Positions 45,483 through 60,220 of a DNA stretch of 64,000 nucleotides are shown piece after piece. The position numbers and the translations under genes were made by a program. Positions within the stretch are counted from its first letter, which is position 1; every line of letters starts with the position of its first letter. Source of the DNA: Paramecium sonneborni (taxonomy: Eukaryota > Ciliophora > Oligohymenophorea > Peniculida > Parameciidae); NCBI GenBank assembly GCA_905182985.1, contig CAJJDN010000125.1:89419-153418 (forward strand), written 5' to 3'. The notes under the pieces are model-generated. The model did not search any database, had not been told where the DNA came from, and saw nothing but the letters and a program-made list of their open reading frames with translations.

Positions 45483-48400
45483 ATGAGTGACTAGGATTCT
45501 GGTTCGTACTTTCCATAGCCACTTCAACAACAAAATCAAATAGAAATAGCCAATAGAACCTATAGTGAAATCCATATGTAGTAGATTGTTAATGATGATG
45601 ACTTCATATATTAATCAATGATCGATGATGATCAATATTCAAGAGCCAAAATCATTCCCACTATGGCTAATGAAACTATCATCTACAGAAATACCTTAGA
45701 AATCAAAAGATAATAATCTAATCTATTTTCAAGATGCTTCGGTAGTAAATAATCTTCAAACAAGGTTACTGTGGCCTAAATCATAGATCTAAGGCAAAAA
45801 GAGTTATTTAATGATTATGCTTATGAAACTGAAAAGGATGGATTCTTAAAAGATGTCTAAAAGTACATTCATAAAGTCAAAGTCATTGAACCAGACTCTT
45901 AATTTTACATCTTTTGGTAGGTTCTAAATAGCGTTTTGGTTATTCTCTTTTTCTTTCAGATACCTTTCATTTTTGCCTATTAACCTCTTATTCAAGAAAA
46001 TTAATCAGACCATTATTAAGTTTTTGAAATATTTGCACTATCGATAGCCATTTTTATATTCACAATTGATATTACTCTCACTTTCAATATTGCTTTTTAT
46101 AAATAAGGATATTTAGTTAGTGGCAGAAAATAAATTGCTTTGAATTATCTCAAAACCTATCTCATCCTAGATTTAATCCCATTGTGTTGTTTAATTGAAT
46201 ATAGAGTTTTTCTCTACAAGGATAGGTAATTTGGAATTGAAATATTTTTATTTCTACTTAAAATTTACGAAGTTTTTAAAACTAGCAATATGATACAAGA
46301 ATATTTATAGTTAGAACCTTCTAAATTAGCAAAGTATAGATTATTAATTGTCATGCTGACTATCACATGGTTGTGTCATGTATTTGCTTGTGTTTTCTTT
46401 TTTGTTGGAAGAAGAGAACTTAGTAAAGGAGAAGATAATAAATCTTGGTTGAGTGAAAGTGATTTGATTTCAATGCATGGTGGATATAATGCTTTAAAGA
46501 AAAACATTTTTGAATTGCATTTATACTCATTTTATTGGGCAGTCACAACTATGATTTCAGTAGGATATGGAGATGTAACTCCAAAAAATGCTTGGGAAGT
46601 TCTGGTAACTGTAGTAACATAATTTATTTCTTGTATTGTTTTTGCATATTCTGTTAACGCTATTTGGGAGATGATCAATTAATAGAATGAAAATAAACAG
46701 AGATTTCAGTAAATTTTATATAATTATTTAGCCTAGAAAATACGTTAATGCAATAGAAAGATTTATGCGAGAACATAATGTGGATAGAAAATTAAAAGCC
46801 AGAATCGAAGCCTATTTATATCATTTATGGGAATCAGAAAAAGCAAGAGATCATGAATTAGAATAAGCCATGATATTAAAATTAGCTCCAGCTCTGAAGG
46901 AGGAATTAATTTATTAAACTTTAGGCAAGATGCTTAATCACAGTAGATTCTTCAGTTTTTTTTAATAAGACTTTTTGATTGAATTAGCATAAGATATTTA
47001 ATAACAATACTATTCTTAAGAAGAAGTAATATTTTAAGAGAAAGAAGAAATAGATGATTTTCCAGTATATTATTTAACTAAGGGTTCTGTAGAAATATAT
47101 TTAGATAGTGATAAAAGAATAAAATTACATATTATGAAATAAGGTATTTTTGGAATAGTGGCTTTTATTACTGGTTATAAAAGAACAGCTTCTGCTCGTT
47201 GTTTAACATATTCAGTTATATATAAACTCTCTAGAACTTAATTTTTAAAAAGATTAGAAAAAAATTCAATAGAAAAAGAAAAGTTTTTTGAGATTAGACA
47301 TTAAGTACTTTTTAACAATAATTATGCAAAATGGTAATTAAAATGCTATATTTGCGAAAGTCAGAAACATTTAGCAATAAATTGCAAAAAGACTCTCTAT
47401 ATACCAGAAAAAATGGCTATAATTTTAGAAACTTAAAATTTAAAAAATGCAAGAAATTAAACATATTAAAGAAGAGTGGTAAAATAATAATTTAAAGCAT
47501 TATCTCACATTAGAGAAGTGTAATTTAATGCAATTGCAATTAAGAAGTACTTTTAGAACATAACATTTACATAAAATTCTAGTGATGAAGATATAGAATA
47601 TAGTTCAGATGTTGATGATTATGAAGAGGAAATGGAAGATATTAAAAAAATAGTAGAATAAGAAAAAGAAAAAGCAAAATAAAAAAGGAGAGGACAATGG
47701 ATAGCTGATGATGATTATGAGATGAAGGTTGATGAAAGTAGAGATAATCATAGTGTTGAATTATCAGATGGTTTTAAAAAATCTTAATAATTAATAAAGC
47801 ATTCTGATGAAGAGATCAAAAAAAAATCTAATGGAAATAAAAAGTAGAAATTTCAAAGTTTTGTTAAATTATAAAAACTTAGAAATGTTAGAACATCTTC
47901 TATGTCTAGTCTTACACCAATATAAGAATAAATTAAGAAACCTACAGTAATAAAAAAAGATAAAGGAATGAGTGCTATGCTACCAAATAATTTCTTAGCT
48001 CAAAGGAAAAAGAGTAAAATGCTATTATAAAATGAAATTCAAAATTGTGATAAATCATAACAAATTCATTAAAATAATGATAAATAAGATAAAGTATAAT
48101 CACCAGATCTATTAGTTTATAATGAATCTAAAAAGTCTGAGCTACTTAGAAAAATGAAATTTCTTTAAATAGCTTAACCTAAAAATCAAGAAATATAATC
48201 CATAATTGATGAGCTAAAGTAATAAATATATTTTTAAAATAGAAATTACATTCAAAATAGTTAAAATTTATAAGGAACAAAAGAGATCAATTCTGCAATT
48301 AAGCATGATAAAGGTGATAATAATATTTAATAATAAATTGAAACTCATTCTGATGTTGATAGTCAATTTACTATTGATTAAATGTTTAATTTTGATGCTT

Positions 48401-48504
48401 TCTTTTAAGAGGAAAATCCTGAAAAAGTGATAAAGATATATAAAAAATAAACAAAAGAAAGATTGAAATAAAGAAGAACTACAATGATGAAATAATTTGT
48501 TTGA
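45483..48504 (+). CDS. Cyclic-nucleotide-type K+ channel with CCHC zinc knuckle
   Basis: 997 aa with one 28-nt intron (46709-46736). Six TM segments: VLNSVLVILFFFQIPFIFAY, IFALSIAIFIFTIDITLTFN, YLKTYLILDLIPLCCLIEY, a fourth with few basic residues (IFLFLLKIYEVFKTSN), LLIVMLTITWLCHVFACVFF, then the pore and S6. The pore reads YWAVTTMISVGYGDVTP (GYGD selectivity filter, residue ~360). C-linker and cNBD follow (YYLTKGSVEIYL, IMKQGIFGIVAFITGYKRTA), then CYICESQKHLAINC, a C-x2-C-x4-H-x4-C knuckle near residue 615. The ~370-residue tail is acidic then Gln/Lys-rich. The weak S4 implies gating mainly by ligand rather than voltage. Confidence 0.88.
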
Positions 48505-48653
48505 AATCAAATATATATATAGATTTATTTTATATCGCACTTATCTTTATTATAATAAATTTTGTAAGAAGAGTTTCATTAAATTATAATTTTTTATTTC
48601 TAATTTTATTCAAGATTTTTAATAATAAATAATAAATAAAATTTAACGTATAT

Positions 48654-50077
48654 ATGAGTTAATAAGAACCATTTGAACATCATTATAGTAATTAATACTT
48701 AGAAGTATTTGGATGTTCTCATACAAATCGTCATTTATATTCTGAAAAAATGATTTGTATAGATTGTGGCATTTTCTTAAATAATGTAAATTTTATAAAT
48801 AAACCATAGCCAAACACAAAAGTCTATAAGACATTGAAAATGAAATACAATGCATTTTTCAATCCAATTAAAATATTAAAAGGGATGATGATTGAAGGTT
48901 TGCCTAATGGCCCAATTAAATAAAGATAAGAGTTCATAGAATTCATTTTATAAGTTTCAGAAAAACTTAATCTATCAATTAACACATGTTTTTTGGCTAT
49001 GAATTATATTGATGAATATTTCAATAAGGTTGCTGTAAATGAAAATTAAACATATTTATTTGTTTCAACAGCAGTTATGTTAGCTGCTAAAGCATAAGAA
49101 CTTGATGAAAGAGTTCCTTTCATTAGTAAACTTAAGAGATATGCCTCTATGACTAATCATCCTGAAATTAGTCATTTTAGTACTTAGGATTTTAAATCTG
49201 CAGAGAGATCTCTTATACAATAGATGGAATGGAAATTATAAAGAAATACATTATTAGATAGAATAGAAGCTTTATTATCATTTGGAGTGATTGATGATGA
49301 TGATAGTTTAGGATAGTAATAATAAAAAGAAAATAAAGATTCAATTCATTAATAGCATATTAAACTTAGAGATTTATAAGAAAATTAGATCTTATATTAT
49401 GTTAAAGAAGTAGAAAGTAAATATGTTGAATTAGCACTATAAATTATTAGAGGTATGATATTAAATTCTAAATATTAGATGATCAATTGTATTTCTAAAC
49501 TGATTAGACTATATTAGCCTTATCTTGTGTTGCTTATTTAAGAAAGAAGGCAGGCTTATTAAATATTTGGTCGTAATAATTGTAAAGTTTGACTGGAGTT
49601 GGTGCATAGCAAATATCATCATCAGTTTCTTAAATTATGACTCTTACTGCCAAAAGTAAGAGTTTCAAAACTATAACTAAATTATAGGCTAATCCTTAAG
49701 AACTTTATTATTAATAAATCATTGTTCCTTCTAATACTCTCACAACTGTTAACTCTAATCACCTTATAAATAGATAATTTTAGTTTGAATAAAAAAGGCA
49801 ATCGTTTGGAGATTTGGCAATGCAAAAACCCAAGGTTCCGCTTTTATAATCTTAATCAACTGCTCACTTAGGAGATTTTAGCAAATAACATTTATAGCAT
49901 AAGAATATCATTTTTACTACTTGCAATAATTATACTTATTTAAATGATAACATCACTGTAGGTTCTAATAATTATATTTCTTCTCATACCGTTCATCATA
50001 ATCATAATGGAGAACTTGATAAGAAGTATGAATAAGTTCATAAAGTTGGAAGTAATCTTATTAGATAGTTGTAGTGA
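48654..50077 (+). CDS. Cyclin-domain protein with N-terminal Cys ribbon
   Basis: 465 aa with one 26-nt intron (49453-49478). The first 45 residues carry CSHTNRHLYSEKMICIDCG, a C..H..CxxC zinc-ribbon-like pattern. The cyclin box follows: QEFIEFILQVSEKLNLSINT, CFLAMNYIDEYFNKVAVN, YLFVSTAVMLAAKAQELDER and ERSLIQQMEWKLQRNTLLDR. Such features match A/B/Y-type cyclins. The C-terminal ~150 residues are Ser/Thr/Asn/His-rich and probably disordered. It likely binds a CDK in cell cycle or transcription; the ribbon could alternatively suggest a TFIIB-related protein, but the box pattern favours a cyclin. Confidence 0.75.
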
Positions 50078-50412
50078 TTTATAATATTTACTATTTCATA
50101 TAATTTTAATTCTTTTATTGTATCTTTATTTTTATATAAAAATTAATTAATTATTTATTAAAATATTCAATTTAGATTATAATTATTTCTGTATTTTTGT
50201 TTTCTATATTTGATAACATTTGAGTTATTTATTTAATATCAATGTGTAATTATTATATAAAAATCATAGTTCTTTATAAATTGTATAAAACATTTAGAAA
50301 TGAAATAAAAAATGAAATATTTTTAAGTTATATTAAATTATATTTGGAATAATTTATAAAAAAACTATTTACATTGTAAATATTTCTATTTTCTTAATTT
50401 TTTTTATTTGTG
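50078..50412. other. Intergenic, no gene seen
   Basis: 335 bp between two plus-strand genes. AT-rich with A/T runs near 50270-50400; no frame of note. It should hold the m-AAA protease promoter. Confidence 0.5.
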
Positions 50413-52883
<2,471 letters not shown>

Positions 52884-53069
52884 ATAATATATTTTATGTA
52901 TTTCTTAATAGAATTCATCAGATTGTAATTATGGCACGGGTATGTTTTAATTATTATTATATAATTTTTGGGAATTTAAAACAGAAGTATCTTTTAAATA
53001 AATCATTATAAAGGCAGAAGATGTCAAAGGTTTGATTAATTTAATATATAAAATAACTTTGATAAGTAT

Positions 53070-54739
53070 ATGATACGATAAATGAAATAAAAAAAAGAAA
53101 TAAGAAAGTCTAAGAATTCTGATGATATTACTGAGCATCATGCAAAAGCATTACTGGAACGTTTTCCATATTCAATAAAAGATTTTAATTTTAAAGAAGT
53201 TCCAACATTGCATGTTACTTAAGAGTTCTTTAAGGATCCTTTTAAGACAATAGATGATTTATATAGAAAAGGTTATGAGAAATTTGGTATAGTGAAATTA
53301 CTTTTACCAAATGAATTAAAAGTTCCAGAGAAGAAGTTCTTTAATGAATTAGAGATGAAATTGAAAGGTAAAAGAGTGGAGACTAGAGTATAAACTTTAA
53401 ATTCTCAATAAGCAGGGGAGGTATTTCAATTTAATAGATTAGATATTTGGTTCAAATACAACAGGATTTACCTTATAAGAGTATATTAGATATGCAAATA
53501 AGTTTGAATGTAGTCATAAGTTATAAGGATAAAGAGAAGTTTCAAATCAAATCAGATAGAATGAGATAGAATTCTGGTCAATAGTAGATTTCCCTCATAG
53601 GTATGATGAAGTAGAAGTAGAATATGCAGCTGATTTATTGGCTACTAAATATGCTACAGGTTTTTAAGAAGGTTAATTGGGAAATTTAAGTTCAATAAAC
53701 AAGAATTGCAATTCTATTTTTTAAGTTCTCTAATAAAAAAATGAGATGAGTGGGATATCAGTACCTTGGCTATATTTAGGAATGAAGTATGCTAATTTTT
53801 GTTGGCATAAAGAAGATTTAAATCTAAATTCTTTAAACTATATGCATGCAGGAGCACCAAAAACATGGTATTAATTTTAAATTCAATTTGAGGTATGCTA
53901 TACCACCCAATCATAGTGAAAAGTTTTTATAATACTTCAATAAGAAGTATGAAAATTAAAGAATTCAGAATCCTCGTCTTTTATATGACTTAGTATGTCA
54001 GATATCACCTGTAGAATTAAATCAATAATAAATTTAAATCCTCAGAACAGAACAGCATCCTGGTGAACTTATTATCACTTTAGGTGCAACCTATCATGCA
54101 GGATTCTCACATGGTTTATTTTAATATATATATAATCTAAGGATTCAATTGTAGTGAAGCTGTCAATGTTGCTCCTACTTAATGGCTTGATGAATTTGAT
54201 CGTGCTTCTACTGAATATCGTATGGATGGAAATCTTAAAAAAGTATACTAAATTTTTTATATATCTATTAAGATTAGTTTCCCTTTAGAATGGCTTCTCA
54301 CCAAAGTTGTTCTTATGGCAGATCAAGTTTAATTTACTTAATCATCATGGATTAAAGTATTCTTTTTTTCTTATTATCTCTTTTTAGTTACTTGAAAAAT
54401 TTAAAATCATTATTCATTCTGAAATTGCTAATAGAAACACCATTCTAGCTCTCTATGAATAAGTTAAAACTGTAGAATTTACAAACTAATTAGAAAAATA
54501 TGATAGAAATGTCTGTAAAATCTGTTCTAATTATATGTTCTATAGTTATATTTTCTGTGGAAAGTATATCTTATTTATATTAACAAACAAGATGCTTAAA
54601 AAAAGGATGCATTGCTCATCAAAGTGTTTGTGCCTGTTCAAACCCTAAAATTTCCCTCTATATTCGATATAATAGTGAGGAATTACAAACTATGTTAACA
54701 ACTTTAGAATCTAAAGCAAATTCAACAACGGGGTTATGA
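53070..54739 (+). CDS. JmjN/JmjC histone demethylase-like protein with C5HC2 finger
   Basis: 501 aa with six introns (53421-53442, 53868-53892, 54114-54141, 54243-54272, 54357-54387, 54564-54591; 22-31 nt). JmjN: VPTLHVTQEFFKDPFKTIDD and YEKFGIVKLLLP. JmjC: FGSNTTGFTLQEYIRYANKF, VPWLYLGMKYANFCWHKEDL with the HxE iron ligands, GAPKTWYAIP with the 2-oxoglutarate Lys, and TLGATYHAGFSHG with the distal His. The C5HC2 finger is NVCKICSNYMFYSYIFCGKC. KDM5-type proteins have this order but also ARID and PHD domains, absent here. Likely nuclear H3K4-type demethylase. ATG 53082 is an equally possible start. Confidence 0.9.
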
Positions 54740-55110
54740 TTACCAAAAATACTTATATAATTTCAAGAAATTTATTCATATAAATCTAAACTTTTTTACT
54801 TCCAATTCATTTCATCATACTATCATCAATACTTCAAATCAGCCTTCTTACTATAATTATCAATTAATAAACAACTTATTGTTTCGTTTTATTTTTAGGT
54901 TCTTTTATCATTATTATCATCAACAATTTTAAATTCCATAAATATATTTATTTTTCTGCTCATACATATCTTCAACTCTTAATTTAGGGATTAGTCAATA
55001 TATAATTTACTAATTCCCACTTTTTATATGTGAATAAAATTTTAGTGTATATAATAATCAATTATACATAATTATATTTACATAATCATAATTTATAATT
55101 AATTATTTTT
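54740..55110. other. Intergenic, no gene seen
   Basis: 371 bp between two plus-strand genes. AT-rich; no frame of note beyond short chance runs. Confidence 0.5.
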
Positions 55111-55410
55111 ATGAATGCTTTTCTAGCACATAACCATGTTTTTATACTTACTGTAACAGCTTTGAATATTCTATTATGTCTCATGCCTTCATCTAATCAA
55201 ATTAATTAAAAACAATCCCATTATATTGATGATTATGATAGCATTTAAGAAAGCACTACTAAACTCGAAAGATAAAATCATAAATTATAAACAGAAGAAG
55301 AAAAAGAGGAGGAGGAACATTTAATTGATGAACATTAAAGTGATCAAATTAAAGAATAGGAAGAATAAGATGATCTCTTTTTTAGAATTTATGATGATCT
55401 TAAAAAATGA
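55111..55410 (+). CDS. Small secreted or anchored acidic protein, 99 aa
   Basis: Single exon, ATG 55111, TGA 55408-55410. A hydrophobic N-terminal segment (FILTVTALNILLCLMPS) could be a signal peptide or anchor. The mature part is very acidic and Gln-rich (HYIDDYDSIQESTTKLERQ, EEEKEEEEHLIDEHQ), ending EEQDDLFFRIYDDLKK. No domain recognised. A secretory-pathway location is inferred only from the N-terminus. Confidence 0.6.
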
Positions 55411-55646
55411 TTAAATACTAATTTTCATAACCGATATTATTTTTATTTCTATTAAAACAAAAATTTCTGAATTGTGAATGCACTCTTAAGTAAGTTATTT
55501 TATATGATTATTTATAATATTTGTAAACCATTTTAACCAATCTTATAAATATATAAATGGATTAAGGTAATAAAACTAAAAAATAAATAAATTTTATTCA
55601 AACAATTGTAAGTATTACTTATTAAATTTAATAGTTCATTCTAAAA

Positions 55647-56407
55647 TCAACAACATAAATCTTCTTGCTTCTTTTTCTCTTATTTTTATTATTATTATCT
55701 GGTTTATAACCTCACATTTGAAATTTTTCTAACTACAGCTTAAGAGTTATGAATTTCACGATTCAAGATATTTTTAGTAATATGAGTAAATGCTGCTTCA
55801 ATATTGATAGATGATTTGGCACTTGTTTCATAGAAAGGGAATTGATATTATCTTGCTACGAATAGAAAGTGAGATTACATAGTTCTAAACCTTCCTCATA
55901 TGAAACTTCCCTTCTTTCTGTGATATCAGCCTTATTTCCAACTAACATTCTGTTTACTGATTCAGATGCATACCTTGTAATTTTTATAAAGAGTACTTAT
56001 CAATTTCAGCCATCCAGGTTTTGACATTTTCAAAAGACTCTCTATCTGTAATATCATAAACAATAATAATGCCTTATGCACCTCTATAATAACTGCATGT
56101 TATAGTTCTAAATCTATCTTAGCCCGCAGTGTCCCACTAAATAATAAGATTATGCATATAACAATTTGCAATTTAACATTGTGTTCCCCAATAGCAATAG
56201 TTTTTGTTTTAAAATCGACTCCAATAGTATTATAGAAATTGTTGGTGAATTGATTTTCCTTAAAAGAATAATTGATGAATGAAATACAGAATATCTCATA
56301 AGCATACAGGATTTGCCGACGCCAGAATTTCCAATTAATAATACTTTGAAAAGGAAATGACTAAGTATTTAGAGAATAAATATTTACTAATCAGAGTTGG
56401 AGTTCAT
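55647..56407 (-). CDS. Rab-family small GTPase
   Basis: 210 aa with five introns (56361-56387, 56259-56287, 56137-56162, 55974-55996, 55856-55878; 23-29 nt). All G motifs are present: P-loop LLIGNSGVGKSCMLMRYS, NFYNTIGVDFKTKTIA (switch I), [20 protein letters not shown] (switch II), VGNKAD (NKxD) and ETSAKS (SAK). The C-terminus ends DLCC, a geranylgeranylation signal. The pattern is closest to Rab1/Rab8-type, so ER-Golgi or post-Golgi vesicle traffic is likely. The first intron is a stop-free multiple of three; retaining it would add nine residues before the P-loop. Confidence 0.93.
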
Positions 56408-56573
56408 TTCAAAAATTAATTTATTACTGTTAATAATTAAATAAATTAGACTTATAAAATATTGTATAGAATTGCAAAGATTGTTGAAATTTATTATGGA
56501 TGGAAATATATGTATACGGAAAATACATAAATTTACTAAAGATAAAAATTTACAATACAAATGTATAACTGAA

Positions 56574-59182
56574 TCATAAATCATCTCTTTTATCATCACT
56601 TACAGTTTCCCATTAGGCATCATCTGTATTAACTTTTTCCCATTTGGTTCCATCTTAATCAACAGGTGGTTCAGATGATGCTTCAGGTTCATCTTCAATT
56701 TCAACTTCAAACTCTTTTATTGCTGCATCTCTATCGATACCTAAGGCTGAATTAAACAATTTATAAAATCTACTAGCAAACTTTTCAGGATTTGGAATAG
56801 AATAACCTAAATAAATAATAATAATAATTCATACCTGAATTGACTAAAGCAGCTTCATAAAGAACTCTAGCCATTTCTTCAGTTTCTTAATCAGGATCAT
56901 CTTTGACTCTTTATAATAACTCTTAAATTGCTTGATGATTTGGATTAATCTCAACAATCTTCTTACCAAATTGTTAGGAATTGCCCCCCTTACTAGAATA
57001 AGCTTAGGCTTTAGATATTCTTTCCATATTTGCAGAATATCCAGATTCTGAAGAAACAACTATAATTGGATCTTCAATTAATCTCTGGGAAATAACTACT
57101 GAATCAACATTTTCTGATAATAATTTTCTCCACCAATCAGTCAAAGGTTAAAATACTTTCTTTAAAGCTTTTTATTTTTTTCTTTATTCATCATTATCTT
57201 CAGGTTACTTGAAGTCTCCTTTACCAACATTAACTAATTTCTTTTGTTTATATTCATTTAGATGTTAGAATGTGAATTCATCAACAGGATCATCTAATAA
57301 TAAAACTTCATATCCTTTTTTAATTAATCCTTAAATAATTGGGGATGCCAATAATTGTTCTTTATTTTCACCAGCCAAATAATAAATCGAATCTTATCCT
57401 GGTTTAGCTCTTTCAATATAATCATCAAATGAGGTCAATTCAGTTGAATTCTTACTTGAATACCATCTAAAATAAAATATTAGGTATAATGATATTTAAT
57501 ATATGGATAATAATAATTTAGAAATATGCTAAATCAGACGACTGTTTATATAGATCATTTAATAAATAGAAATGAATCTATTTATTATCCATATTAATGT
57601 TGTCATCATTATAAACATATTTCGTAATATAGTATATATAATAATACCTTGTTAATTCAGCTAATTTTTATCTATTAGAAGAATCTTCAATAACTCCTAA
57701 TTTAATATTCTTTCCATATTCTTTCCAAAATTCATTATATTCATCAATCTTCTTTTTTCTTTTCTCATCTTTTAATCTCTATTATTCCTCAGGAGTAGTT
57801 TCTGCCATATTATCATCTTCTTCTCCTTCCTCTGTTTCTTCTTCATCTTCATCATCATAAGAAGCAGAATCTTAAAACAATTCTAAAATCTTCTTTACAA
57901 TCTTTCTTGAAATAACTTTTAACATTTTAAGTTATTAAAGTGTTTCTCTATTCACATTCAAAGGTAATTCATCTGAATCAATAACACCTTTAACAAAACT
58001 TAAATATCTTGGAAGAATATCTTCAAATTCTTCACTAATCAAAACTCTTCTAACATATAATTTTAAGTTTGTTGTCTATTTACCATAATAATTATCAAAC
58101 ATATCACTAGGAGCTCTTTTTGGAATATAAATAAGTGATGTAAATTCAACTTCTCCTTCAGCTTTAAAATGTACCCAATTAAAAGGATCTTCACCAGAAT
58201 TCTTAGATAATACTTTATAGAATTTCTTATAATCATCATCCGAGATTTCTTCTTTTGGTCTTAACCAAATAGCTTTATTCTCATTTACTTAAACCCATTC
58301 AGAAACCTTTTCTTTTATTGTTTTTGTTGCCTTCTTTTTTGTATCTGCATCATCATCATCATCTTTTACTTTTACTTCATCATCATCATTAGTATCTTAT
58401 TAATCTTATTATTCACCTTCCTCTTCTACTTATTTTGATACTTCTCTTGTTACCTTTAAGTAGATTGGGAAATTTATAAATTCAGAATATTTCTTTATTA
58501 ATTCTCTAATTGTACTTTCCTCTGCAAATTCAACTGCATCTTATTTCAAATGAATAGTCACTTATGTACCTCTACCTAATGTATTTCCTCTTGGATCTTT
58601 TGATACTGCAAATGAATGTGCTGCTTATGACTCCCAAATATATTAATCATCATCATCACCATTTTTTGATGCTACTGTCACCTTTTATCCTGCCAAAAAA
58701 CATGAATAAAAACCAACACCAAATTAACCAATTAAATTTACATTACCACCTTTTATTGCCTCTATAAATTAAGTTGTTCCTGATTTTGCTATTGTACCCA
58801 AATTTGATATCAAATCATTCTTTGTCATACCTATACCACTATCTGTCACTGAAACTGATTTCTCTTCTGTATTTATTTCTATTCTTATAGCTAATTCTGT
58901 CTTCTCTCCTAATATCTCAGGATTCTTAACACTTAAAAAACGAATTTTATCAAGAGCATCTGCTGCATTTGATATTAATTCTCTAAGAAAGATTTCCTTT
59001 TATGTATAAAGAGAATTTATCAAAATATCCATTAATCTACCTGTTTCAGCTTAGAATTCATGAGTTTCCTAAGATTGTTCTAATAACTTTCTTTGTTCTT
59101 CTGTCAAATCCTATGTCATCACTTACACTCCTGAAAGCATAAACAGTAACAATAAGGCAAAGGCCTTTTATTTACTATTCAT
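56574..59182 (-). CDS. HSP90B1: Endoplasmic-reticulum Hsp90 (GRP94)
   Basis: 799 aa with introns 57467-57647 (181 nt, unusually long) and 56807-56834 (28). A signal peptide ([19 protein letters not shown]) precedes the Hsp90 ATPase domain: [59 protein letters not shown], and [19 protein letters not shown]. An acidic linker follows ([19 protein letters not shown]), then the middle domain [14 protein letters not shown] and [12 protein letters not shown]. The C-terminus KRDDL is an ER-retention variant of KDEL. GRP94 folds secretory clients, consistent with the nearby secretory genes. ATP-binding residues intact. Confidence 0.95.
57467..57647 (-). other. 181-nt intron with an internal inverted repeat
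   Basis: GT..AG intron inside the GRP94 gene, fixed by the frame on both sides (Hsp90 continues [20 protein letters not shown]). It is five or more times the 20-37 nt of every other intron here. An imperfect ~20-bp inverted repeat (ATTAATATGGATAATAAAT and its near-reverse complement around 57490-57515) could form a hairpin. Reading frames inside are short. Confidence 0.7.
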
Positions 59183-59637
59183 TAAAAATATTTATGATTT
59201 CATTCACCATTCCTTAAATAATATAATATCCAAAAACACGTGTTATCATATTTTCTAGAAATTAATTAAAAAAAACCATTTATATATACTTTATTCATAC
59301 CTATACTAATTATTCTCTCTATTTCCATTTTTATTAAACATTAAACATCCTATATCTTTACCATACTACAATTTTTTATGACTTTATTAAAAGGAATTTC
59401 TCAAAATAAAATTAATTAATTAGAAATATATAATATTCAATCATTATTATTAAATTACAACACAACAGATGGTCATATTCACTAATAATTCTCCTATCAC
59501 TCTTTTATCTTATTTGCTCCAAAAAATAATTTAATATTTGGAACCAAAAAAATCATATTCTATATGAAACATAAATATCATAACTATTATCAGAATTATA
59601 TATATCTATTGATTTAATTTAAAATAATCTTGAATTA
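59183..59637. other. Intergenic, no gene seen
   Basis: 455 bp upstream of GRP94 and downstream of the SNARE gene (both on the minus strand). It should contain the GRP94 promoter. No ER-stress-like element could be identified with confidence; no frame. Confidence 0.5.
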
Positions 59638-59984
59638 TCAATTACTCAATTTGATTGCGAGCACTATAATATTTGCTGCAAATAAAAGTAGTGCAATTAA
59701 ATAAAGAATTAGCTTCATATAGAATTCCCTTCTAATAATCTAATTTGTTTGCTTATCGACTCTCCTTGTCTCTCTTTATATGTCTTTATTCTAATCTTTT
59801 AATTATTTTTTACTGTATTGGCTATATTCTATATTTTTTCTCCTTAATCATTTAGTTTTTCTTAAACTACCGCAGCAGTTTAATTTGTTTGAGCTAATGT
59901 TGATACTATATTCTCTATTTATTAATTTTAATTGTAAAGCATATTGTTATTATCCAACAAGAGTTCTTTTGATTTATTTGCCAT
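59638..59984 (-). CDS. SNARE protein with C-terminal membrane anchor
   Basis: 107 aa with one 23-nt intron (59791-59813). The chain is a single SNARE helix: IENIVSTLAQTNQTAAVVQE, KLNDQGEKIQNIANTNKDIQ (a central Gln in the ionic layer) and RETRRVDKQTNQIIRREFYM, followed by a TM anchor KLILYLIALLLFAANIIVLA and a two- or three-residue lumenal end. It fits Qb/Qc SNAREs such as Vti1, Bos1 or Bet1-like proteins. Without the splice, the TM segment falls out of frame. Acts in vesicle fusion with the Rab and secretory genes nearby in function. Confidence 0.8.
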
Positions 59985-60220
59985 TTCGCTTAGAATAATA
60001 TTGAATTAAATTAATAATATATATTTAGATAACTAGTAGTGAGTCAATTCTCTAAACTCTTTCTTAATGGTATTTAATTTTATATTATGTTCAAACTATT
60101 CTTACCGATAAATTCAATTTCTTTATCAATAACAAATTATAGAATTTTATTAATCTTAATAGAAATATAAAATCTAGATCAAAATAAGGACACTAATGAT
60201 TTGATTATTATATTTATTAT
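59985..60220. other. Divergent intergenic region
   Basis: 236 bp between the SNARE and vWA-like starts, AT-rich, no frame. Presumed shared promoter. Confidence 0.4.
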
